A DNA stretch of 64,000 bases from NCBI GenBank assembly GCA_964542915.1, contig CAZIVP010000001.1, positions 372,001 to 436,000 of the forward strand, given 5' to 3'. This stretch comes from CAZIVP01 sp964542915 (lineage in GTDB: Bacteria > Calditrichota > Calditrichia > Calditrichales > Calditrichaceae). The notes beneath the pieces were generated by a model, which was not told the origin of the DNA, did no database searches, and was given only the letters and a program-made list of their open reading frames with translations. Positions 38,001-45,173 of the stretch are shown in pieces. How positions within the stretch are numbered: position 1 is the first letter of the stretch; every line of letters starts with the position of its first letter. Position numbers and translations under genes: made by a program.

Positions 38001-39736
38001 GATATCCAAGCCCTCTTTCAAAGGCGTCGAGGCCGGCCTGGAGTAGCCTGCCCTATCAGTCGAAATTCCCGGTAGAATTGGGCACAAAAGCGATTTCCAG
38101 TGGACGCAATGGTACGGCGGTTTTTGATTTTAACGCTGACGGACAAAAGGAGATCGTTGCAAGTGGCGCACGCGGCGTCCTAAAAATGTTCGATCCGCAA
38201 GGCAATATGCTGTTTTCGGTGCAAGGAATGGACGGCGAGTTAACCGAACCGGCGGTGGGCAATGTTTGGGGCGATGCAGGCCGTGAAATCGTCGTCAGCG
38301 CATATCGTGAGCGATTGCAGGCTAATTTTGTCTATGTGATAAATCCCAATAATGGGGAATTGATACATACATTTGATTTGGGATACAATGCGCCAACAGC
38401 GGTGGTTCTAAATGATCTTGACCATGACGGTCGCAACGAGATTATGGTATTGACCCACGGCAATAATCATCCCGATAAAGATATGCGGGTAAGCCGCTTG
38501 TATATTTGGGAGTATGAAGACAGTCAATGGAAAACATTCGGTAATTGGCCGCCGGATGGTTTTGTGGAATCATCGAGTTTTAGTCTGGGCGTACCGGCTT
38601 CAGCAAATCTGGAAGGAGACGGCACGGTCAGTATCCTGCTCGGAACTTCGGCGGGCAGGTTGTATAAATTTAATCCGGCGGACTCTTCAAATGCACAATG
38701 GATGCTGGAATTGGGCGGAATCATTAATTCGGCGCTTAGCATTGCCGATTTGGACCTGGATGATCGTAAAGAGATCGTGGTGCCGGCGATTCAGGAAGAT
38801 AAAATTTTTGTGATCACGCCGGACGGCCGGTATAAAACGGGCTGGGAAGAAGGCCGGCCGGCCGAAGTAACGAACATCTGGGGCATGGGCGCGCCCGCTG
38901 TAGTCGGCAATCTGGATATGGATGCTATGCGGGAAGTGGTTTATGTGGGCCGCCGTCATGTATATATCTTCGAACATGACGGTACATTAAAAGAAGGCTG
39001 GCCCCGGGAACTGGTTATTGAAAAAAGCCAGTTTCAGGAAAACAACATTGTGGGTACGCCGGTGTTGGCTGATCTTAACCGTGATGAAATACCCGAAATT
39101 ATTTTTGTAACTGTCGAAGGTATATTACACGCCTGGGACGCCAACAGCGGCGAAAATATCCGCGGCTTTCCGATTCCCACCGGTATGAATATTGTGGATG
39201 CCCATTCGCCGCAGGTCAATGATGTGGATGGCGACGGCGATTTGGATATTCTTTACACCGATCACGGCGGTACGTTGCATATATGGGATGCGCCGGCCCA
39301 ATACAATCAATCCGTTGAATTGGTCTGGAATCAGCCCTTTGCCAACATACGGCATACAGGCGAACTGGATACCCTGGAAATCGGCCAGGTAAGCGCCATA
39401 GACGATCCGTCGGCAGCCGATTTAGTTCTACCCGGGCAATACAGCCTCAGTGATAATTATCCCGATCCGTTCAATCCGAACACCCGTTTTACCGTTCGAT
39501 TGCCGAAAGCAGCTCTTGTTGAACTGGAAATATTCAATACGCTCGGACAGATGGTGGCGAACCCGGTGCAAACCGTGTTAACGGCGGGACAGCACACGAT
39601 TGAATGGCACGCCAATCAAACGAAAAGCGGCGTCCCGGCGGCCAGCGGCGTCTATTTTTATCGTTTAAAATTCAAAGATGCTCAACGAGAGGGCGTCATT
39701 AAGCAGATTACGGGCAAGATGGTGTTGTTAAAATAG
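35012..39736 (+). CDS. secreted C25 (gingipain-like) cysteine peptidase with T9SS-type sorting tail
   Basis: The ATG at 35012 (behind GAGGAAG) is favoured since a signal peptide follows at once ('LHILFIFLWAPFLLSG'); an upstream ATG at 34913 adds 33 residues with no leader character. A propeptide of about 220 residues precedes the C25 domain: 'YAIITTEALKDEMQTLRHW', 'YVLLAGDTELVPSR', 'YPEIYVGRLPV', catalytic His460 in 'TECHGLYH' and Cys496 in 'YVASCYTND'. Then come an Ig-like and a fibronectin type III region ('IQLSWNPAAEGGILGYNIYR'), a series of FG-GAP/VCBS-like repeats ('VLNDLDHDGRNEIMVLTHG', 'DVDGDGDLDILYTDHGG'), and a last 90 residues 'LSDNYPDPFNPNTRFTVRLP...' of the type A sorting domain. 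It is probably exported through a type IX-like pathway and attached at the surface. Confidence 0.92.
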   Translation: MQYSRLKLHILFIFLWAPFLLSGTFTINHDKDQIRIERKNDFHHVDYQGIHNLSALNDALGKPDLPEYVFRIVLEGSTAGQDISIESVSRRKLEGEFRISPRQEPWHQGMAKSTGVISFEGYNYEGLYPARILEFTGIKFFNGVPIAHVLVRPFQYDAEQKELYFIESISFSLQTSGQRQKGIEREKAFSQTEDDTRDRSLLQIPQSVTDADNRSAAEINIEYDVSAPVEQTISTEQFFRYAIITTEALKDEMQTLRHWKNRRGVPSAIWTIGEIEAQFPRGADQAERVRNFIRWAYQMRGLKYVLLAGDTELVPSRIIRAGRKIFPSDYYYADLDGSWNADEDDIFAEKGDQVDGYPEIYVGRLPVKTKEEVQRFFDKFFQYVKMPFRDGAYPTNALYMAANLSYSGDSEGWITNHIDPRIAPEFERTWLTQDDHVGSDPQVALDALRQNYGLIFTECHGLYHTIRPGARGSNIYTYQLDDMGNTRPGVWYVASCYTNDIRKRAFSELYLLGENGGGAAYIANTDYEYPRQSLAMQSEFYNLIFNKGRFHLSEAHYLSRLKNLGYLWSEVNQIIVYSTLVLGDPQMPVWTKEPQDFEMQVLEEPQEESGLLKLKVTNKASGKAVEGATVTIYPEDYEKDNQTYIIMKTGADGIARTSFNGRDAGAFLLTVSKHNYRPHEQGLLLKGVSKVALASSALRIEEQGSYSNGQVEPGESFKLILLLKNQGDESLPAGGRLILKEYPSALKVTNEKIDALPEIAPGDSLWIDTFDMEVTSTVQKDTTLNLALAVETDQMQYGAFGIKLPVYRPNLLLQKPEVHTADFGEDAEWRYLSRIRPEVYNAGRGAAYQISATITDVNRPADISRATTGLEDIQPGRRRFTDSELLVRHNIAVDSLRLTLAVNSKLQAGKQVLSFKAPSAPEQIDFEPLTAGAIQLSWNPAAEGGILGYNIYRCSSSDTVFKKINESLVPNAGYYVDHEAIFGGTYYYKLQGVDSSGYPSPLSKASRPAWSSLPYQSKFPVELGTKAISSGRNGTAVFDFNADGQKEIVASGARGVLKMFDPQGNMLFSVQGMDGELTEPAVGNVWGDAGREIVVSAYRERLQANFVYVINPNNGELIHTFDLGYNAPTAVVLNDLDHDGRNEIMVLTHGNNHPDKDMRVSRLYIWEYEDSQWKTFGNWPPDGFVESSSFSLGVPASANLEGDGTVSILLGTSAGRLYKFNPADSSNAQWMLELGGIINSALSIADLDLDDRKEIVVPAIQEDKIFVITPDGRYKTGWEEGRPAEVTNIWGMGAPAVVGNLDMDAMREVVYVGRRHVYIFEHDGTLKEGWPRELVIEKSQFQENNIVGTPVLADLNRDEIPEIIFVTVEGILHAWDANSGENIRGFPIPTGMNIVDAHSPQVNDVDGDGDLDILYTDHGGTLHIWDAPAQYNQSVELVWNQPFANIRHTGELDTLEIGQVSAIDDPSAADLVLPGQYSLSDNYPDPFNPNTRFTVRLPKAALVELEIFNTLGQMVANPVQTVLTAGQHTIEWHANQTKSGVPAASGVYFYRLKFKDAQREGVIKQITGKMVLLK

Positions 39737-39800
39737 TTTCTGATATTATCACTTAAAGGAAATGGGGCGTACATAATAAACCGTTTTCCTGATGAAATCA

Positions 39801-39837
39801 AAAAAAGGCGCATCGCTCAATGCAATGCGCCTTTTTT
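39801..39837. terminator. bidirectional terminator between convergent genes
   Basis: AAAAAAGGCGCAT (39801-39813) and ATGCGCCTTTTTT (39825-39837) form a perfect 13-base stem around an 11-base loop, with A and T runs at either side, so it can end both the plus-strand C25 gene and the minus-strand lon gene. Confidence 0.92.
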
Positions 39838-39841
39838 GTTT

Positions 39842-42241
39842 TTAACTTGCGGCCTTTTCACTTTTTTGGGTATCGAAGGCGATTTTCAAAATATCGTCCA
39901 CATCTTTAATGTAGTGAAACTTCAGATTCTCAATATTCTTTTTTGGAATCTCTTCCACATCCTTCTTATTTTTTTCGGGTAAAATTACCGAATCAATTCC
40001 GGCTCGACGGGCCGCGATAACCTTCTCACGAATACCGCCCACCGGCATGACCATGCCACGCAGTGTAATTTCGCCGGTCATGGCAAGGTTATCCTTGAGA
40101 CATTTACCGGAATACAATGAGTAAAGCGCACTGAAAATAGTGACGCCCGCACTGGGCCCGTCTTTTGGAATGGCGCCGGCCGGGATGTGAATGTGCGTAT
40201 CAAAGGTTTCGTTAAAGTTTTCATCGATGCCGAATTGTTCGGCATTGGCACGCAGATAACTCAGCGCTGCGGACGCCGATTCTTTCATTACGTCGCCTAA
40301 TTTGCCGGTCAGGGAAAGTCCGCCTTTACCTTTCATTTTAGTGGCTTCAATGAAAAGAATATCGCCTCCAACCGGTGTCCACGCCAGTCCGGTCGCCACG
40401 CCCGGCCTTGAAACCCGCTCGGCCACTTCGGAATAGAAGCGTTCCGGTCCCAAATATTTGTATACGTTATTAGACGTAATACGCCGTTTTTTGATTTTAC
40501 CTTCCACGATTTCCTTGGCTACGCCGCGCACAATAGAAGCAATTTCACGCTCCAGATTGCGCACGCCGGCCTCACGGGTATATTTGTTTACAACCGTATG
40601 GATGGCGCTCTCGGTAATCCTCAACTGATCTTCGTCAATGCCGTGGTTGTATAACTGTTTCGGAATCAAATAGCGTTCAGCAATATTGACTTTTTCTTCT
40701 TCGATGTATCCGTTTATCTCGATTGTCTCCATGCGGTCTTTCAGCGCCGGCGGAATGGTGTCGGTAATATTGGCGGTTGCGATAAAGATCACCTTGGAAA
40801 GATCGAAGGGCACTTCCAGATAATGGTCGGCAAAGGTATGGTTCTGTTCGGGGTCCAGAACTTCGAGCAGCGCCGACGATGGATCGCCCCGGAAATCCAT
40901 ACCCAGTTTATCGATTTCATCCAGCATAATCACCGGATTATTGGAGCCCACTTTTTTGATCTCCTGTATGATACGACCGGGCAAAGCGCCTACATACGTC
41001 CTGCGATGGCCTCGAATTTCGGCTTCATCACGGACGCCGCCCAGCGACATACGCGAAAATTTACGGTTCAGAGCGCGGGCAATGGATTTACCCAGGCTTG
41101 TTTTACCGACGCCCGGAGGGCCGACAAAACATAAGATGGGGCCTTTCATTTTGGATTTGAGCTGCCGTACGGCAAGATATTCCAGTATGCGCTTTTTGAC
41201 TTTTTCCAATCCGTAGTGATCCTGATCTAAAATTTCCTCGGCTTTTTTGATATCCAGCCGATCGCGGGTGCTTTTTTTCCATGGCATTTCCATTAACCAG
41301 TCCAGATAGGTGCGGGTTACGGTGTATTCGCTGGCCATCGGCGACATCTTGGATAAACGGTTAAGTTCTTTTTCTGCAACTTCGCGTGCTTCTTTGGTCA
41401 TCTTTGTATTGGCCAGCCTTTCGCGAAGCTCCTCGACCTCCGTGTTTTCATCTTCATATTCGCCGAGCTCTTTCTTGATCGCCTTTAACTGTTCGCGGAG
41501 ATAATAATGGCGCTGTGTTTTGTTAAGCTCCCCCTGAACATCGCTTTGAATTTTGGAGCCCAGCTCAAGGATTTGCAGCTCTTTATTCAGTAAATAGTTC
41601 ACTTTTTTCAGGCGATCTTTGACGTCGGTAATTTCCAGAACTGTCTCTTTGTCAGATACGTTGAAGTTGAGTTGAGCGGCAACCAAATCGGCCAATTTAG
41701 AGGGATCCTCCGTATTGAGGATCATAACCCTGTGCTCATTTGTCAGGTATGGCGCATGGTCTACCACTTTCTGGAAGACATTTTTAATGGTGTTCATGAG
41801 GGCTTCCACTTCAACATCTTCCTCGTAGCTTTCCTCCACCTGCATCACGGCTGCCTGGTAATAAGGATCCTTTTGCACCATGTTAACGATTTTAAAGCGA
41901 TACATGCCCTGGACAATTACCTGTTCACTGCCGTCGGGCATCTTAAATTTCTTTAAGATCATTCCGGCTGTACCCCACTCGTAAAGATCCTCATGTACGG
42001 GGTCCTCAACACGCCCATCGCGTTGGGCGACAAGGCCAATAACTTTCGTCTCCTCGTCAAGGTCGTGTAACAGCGATAAAGATTTTTCACGACCGACTGC
42101 CAGGGGTAACACCTGGTTCGGAAAGACGACTGTGTTTCGTAACGGCATAATGGGGAGCACTTCGGAATTAACGGGATACTGTTTTTGCTCTTCTGCCACT
42201 TTATCCTCTCCTTTTTCTATTTGGCTTTCTGTCATTTTCAT
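39842..42241 (-). CDS. lon: ATP-dependent Lon protease
   Basis: Lon degrades misfolded and regulatory proteins in the cytoplasm. The 799-residue product shows the N-terminal LON domain ('LPIMPLRNTVVFPNQVLPL'), a coiled-coil segment ('LRERLANTKMTKEAREVAEK'), the AAA+ module with Walker A 'GPPGVGKTSLGKS' and Walker B 'VIMLDEIDKLG', and the C-terminal Ser-Lys peptidase with 'KDGPSAGVTIFSALYSL' and 'REKVIAARRAG'. Length and domain order are those of bacterial LonA. It stands alone and shares a terminator with the convergent C25 gene. Confidence 0.97.
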   Translation of the reverse strand: MKMTESQIEKGEDKVAEEQKQYPVNSEVLPIMPLRNTVVFPNQVLPLAVGREKSLSLLHDLDEETKVIGLVAQRDGRVEDPVHEDLYEWGTAGMILKKFKMPDGSEQVIVQGMYRFKIVNMVQKDPYYQAAVMQVEESYEEDVEVEALMNTIKNVFQKVVDHAPYLTNEHRVMILNTEDPSKLADLVAAQLNFNVSDKETVLEITDVKDRLKKVNYLLNKELQILELGSKIQSDVQGELNKTQRHYYLREQLKAIKKELGEYEDENTEVEELRERLANTKMTKEAREVAEKELNRLSKMSPMASEYTVTRTYLDWLMEMPWKKSTRDRLDIKKAEEILDQDHYGLEKVKKRILEYLAVRQLKSKMKGPILCFVGPPGVGKTSLGKSIARALNRKFSRMSLGGVRDEAEIRGHRRTYVGALPGRIIQEIKKVGSNNPVIMLDEIDKLGMDFRGDPSSALLEVLDPEQNHTFADHYLEVPFDLSKVIFIATANITDTIPPALKDRMETIEINGYIEEEKVNIAERYLIPKQLYNHGIDEDQLRITESAIHTVVNKYTREAGVRNLEREIASIVRGVAKEIVEGKIKKRRITSNNVYKYLGPERFYSEVAERVSRPGVATGLAWTPVGGDILFIEATKMKGKGGLSLTGKLGDVMKESASAALSYLRANAEQFGIDENFNETFDTHIHIPAGAIPKDGPSAGVTIFSALYSLYSGKCLKDNLAMTGEITLRGMVMPVGGIREKVIAARRAGIDSVILPEKNKKDVEEIPKKNIENLKFHYIKDVDDILKIAFDTQKSEKAAS

Positions 42242-42517
42242 GTTTTATGAGAACTATAATTTTTTGCAACTAATGTGCCATGAATTATAAGCATGCGTAT
42301 TGTCAGATAAAACATAACGTTAGCAAAAAGACCAGTGTAATATTTTTCTGCAAATATGTCAGAACCGGTATTTTTATTCTTCACTCGTGCGTTACATCAT
42401 AACAATCGGCATAAATGAGTATCAATATTAATTTCAATTTGAAAACACGAAAAAACGTAACTATCTTTATAGCGAACATGAAAGGTTGTTTTAATTTAAC
42501 CTTGGAAAGGTATTGTA

Positions 42518-45070
42518 ATGGTTTCCCGATTTTCTCTGCCGGATGCATTAAAGCCGCTTGAGTCCATAGCCATGAACCTGTGGTTCAGTTGGAATCCCGA
42601 CGCCCGCGACCTGTTTAAATCCATGGATTTGGAATTATGGCGCAAGGTTGAACGGAATCCGGTTGCTTTTTTACAGCAAATCTCCGCCGAAACGCTTCAA
42701 CAATTCGAGAAAAATACATCGTTCATAGATGAACTAAATAGAGTGTACCAACGCCTCACTGGCTATCTCAATCAGGATGACACGCTGTTCCGAAAAAATT
42801 ACACTCATTTGCGCGAACAGTGGGTGGCTTATTTTTCGGCTGAATATGGCATACATGAATCGCTGCCCAATTATGCCGGTGGACTCGGAATCCTTGCGGG
42901 CGATCATTGTAAAACCGCCAGTGACCTGGGGCTGCCGTTTGTGGCGGTCGGACTCATGTATAAACACGCCTACTTTGATCAAACCATTGACGCCGAAGGA
43001 AAACAGCAAGAGCATTATAAAACACTCAATCCCGAAGAGCTCCCGGTTACTCTGGTGAAAGATGAAGAAGACAAGCCGTTGCTTGTTAGCGTTCCCATTC
43101 TGGATCGTGAAGTCTTCATCAGAATATGGGAGGCCAAAGTCGGTCGCATTTCGCTCTATCTTTTAGATACTGACGTTGAAGATAATAAAGAAGATGATCG
43201 CACCATTATACATTCCCTCTACGGCGGAACCCGTGATACGCGCATCAAACAGGAGATTGTCCTTGGTATCGGCGGTTTGCGTGTTCTGCGTAAATTGGGA
43301 TACCAACCGGCGGTATTTCACATGAATGAGGGCCATTCAGCGTTTCTGGGACTGGAACGGCTTTATGAATTAATGAACGAAGGAATGAACTTTAAAATGG
43401 CTCTTGAATATGTCAGAGCCACATCGCTTTTCACGACCCACACGCCGATTCCGGCCGGCAACGAAGCGTTTGAATTTGATATGATCGAACGCTACTTCAA
43501 GAACTTTTGGCCGCAGCTGGAGATGTCGGATGATTTCTTCTTCGAGCTGGGGCGTAATATCAATGAACACCAGCACGCCAATTTTTCACTGACGGTTCTG
43601 GCGCTGAATCTTTCACACATGGCAAACGGCGTCAGCGCGCTTCACGGGGAAGTATCAAGGAAAATGTGGCAACGGGTCTATCCCGGCATCCCGGTTTCGG
43701 AAGTTCCAATCGGGCATGTTACCAACGGAATACATACCGAATCCTGGCTGAACAGGGAAATGATCCGGTTGTTTGACCGATATGTGGGCGAGGATTGGCG
43801 TGATCATATACTGGATGAACATTACTGGGATAAAATCAAAGAAGCGCCGGAGGATGTGTTCTGGCAGGCCATGCAGACCATGAAAAAGGATATGGCCGAC
43901 CATCTTCGTCGTCTCTATGCATTACAGCTCGAACGCCTTCAGGGCAATAAGCATGATTTCCCGGCCGCGGAAAACATACTAAATGAAGAAAGTCTGACGA
44001 TCGGCTTTGCCCGCCGTTTTGCACCCTATAAACGTGCGACGCTGATCTTTAGCGATTTAGAGCGCTTAAAGAAATTGCTAAACGACGAGGACCGTCCTCT
44101 GCAAATCATTTTTTCCGGCAAGGCGCATCCCCATAACGATGCCGGCAAGGAACTGATTCGAACGATCAACCATTACGCCCGCCAGGAGGGTCTTAAAGGC
44201 AAAATCCTCTTCATGGAAAATTACGGCATCGATATTGGCCGCTCTTTGGTATCCGGTGTGGACCTCTGGCTGAATAATCCGCGCCGGCCTCTGGAAGCCA
44301 GCGGAACCAGCGGCCAAAAAGTACCGATAAACGGCGGCGTCAATTTTTCCGTTCTGGATGGCTGGTGGCCCGAAGCCTATAATGGTCAAAACGGCTGGGT
44401 CATCGGATCCGACCTGGAATTATCCGACCCAAATCGTCAGGATCAGGAAGACGCCGACGCCCTGTACGATATCCTGGAGAATAAGATACTTCCGCTCTAC
44501 TACGACCGCGATAAATCCGGTATCCCCAGGCAGTGGCTACAGGTTGCCAGGGAGTCACTGCGTTCGGTTATATCCCGATTTAGTACCCACCGCATGGTGT
44601 GGAATTACATCGAGCAATACTACGTGCCCGGCATGAAGCGCTGTTTGCGCTACAAAGAAAACGATTATGCCGAATTGTTCCGGTTCAGTCGCTGGCAAAA
44701 CCGGATACAACGCCATTGGCATAAAATGAGTTTATATGTGAAAAACGGCAACGGAATCGAAGAAGATCAGCGTATTTTCAGCCCTGGCGAGGCGAAAGAG
44801 ATTACGGTGCTCGTCAATGCCCAACAGATCGAACCGGAAGATTTACGGGTGGAAATCACGCTCGAGCGCCAGGATTCCATACAGGGCGCCCAGCATGTGG
44901 AAATTTATCCCATGGGGCTGGTCAATCGTACGAACGGCGATTCGTTCGAGTACCGTGCGGTGGTGAAAGCTAAAAACGACGGGAGTTATCGTTTGAACTG
45001 CCGCGTGATACCGACCCATGAGGATTTTATCAACAAGCATGAATCGCGCTTGATTCATTGGCTGGACTAA
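42518..45070 (+). CDS. glgP: alpha-glucan phosphorylase
   Basis: This enzyme releases glucose-1-phosphate from glycogen or maltodextrin. The 850-residue protein belongs to the short TIGR02094 branch of glycogen phosphorylases (GT35): 'AYFSAEYGIHESLPNYAGGLGILAGDH', here shortened as the N-terminal signature begins 'YFSAEYGIHESLPNYAG', then 'FHMNEGHSAFLGLERL', 'TTHTPIPAGNEAF', and the pyridoxal-phosphate region 'EASGTSGQKVPINGG'. A starch-binding-like N-terminal segment 'NLWFSWNPDARDLF' is also typical. GGAAAGG precedes the ATG. The next gene, on the other strand, encodes an exported debranching-type glycosidase, which fits glucan use. Confidence 0.93.
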   Translation: MVSRFSLPDALKPLESIAMNLWFSWNPDARDLFKSMDLELWRKVERNPVAFLQQISAETLQQFEKNTSFIDELNRVYQRLTGYLNQDDTLFRKNYTHLREQWVAYFSAEYGIHESLPNYAGGLGILAGDHCKTASDLGLPFVAVGLMYKHAYFDQTIDAEGKQQEHYKTLNPEELPVTLVKDEEDKPLLVSVPILDREVFIRIWEAKVGRISLYLLDTDVEDNKEDDRTIIHSLYGGTRDTRIKQEIVLGIGGLRVLRKLGYQPAVFHMNEGHSAFLGLERLYELMNEGMNFKMALEYVRATSLFTTHTPIPAGNEAFEFDMIERYFKNFWPQLEMSDDFFFELGRNINEHQHANFSLTVLALNLSHMANGVSALHGEVSRKMWQRVYPGIPVSEVPIGHVTNGIHTESWLNREMIRLFDRYVGEDWRDHILDEHYWDKIKEAPEDVFWQAMQTMKKDMADHLRRLYALQLERLQGNKHDFPAAENILNEESLTIGFARRFAPYKRATLIFSDLERLKKLLNDEDRPLQIIFSGKAHPHNDAGKELIRTINHYARQEGLKGKILFMENYGIDIGRSLVSGVDLWLNNPRRPLEASGTSGQKVPINGGVNFSVLDGWWPEAYNGQNGWVIGSDLELSDPNRQDQEDADALYDILENKILPLYYDRDKSGIPRQWLQVARESLRSVISRFSTHRMVWNYIEQYYVPGMKRCLRYKENDYAELFRFSRWQNRIQRHWHKMSLYVKNGNGIEEDQRIFSPGEAKEITVLVNAQQIEPEDLRVEITLERQDSIQGAQHVEIYPMGLVNRTNGDSFEYRAVVKAKNDGSYRLNCRVIPTHEDFINKHESRLIHWLD

Positions 45071-45173
45071 ACAGGGAATTGCCTGCCATAGATTGGTTTA
45101 CCGTTGGGATTGAGTTTATGGAGTAACGGCCGATTTTACGGCAATAATCGTTATCTGAACTCCCGCCGGTTAT

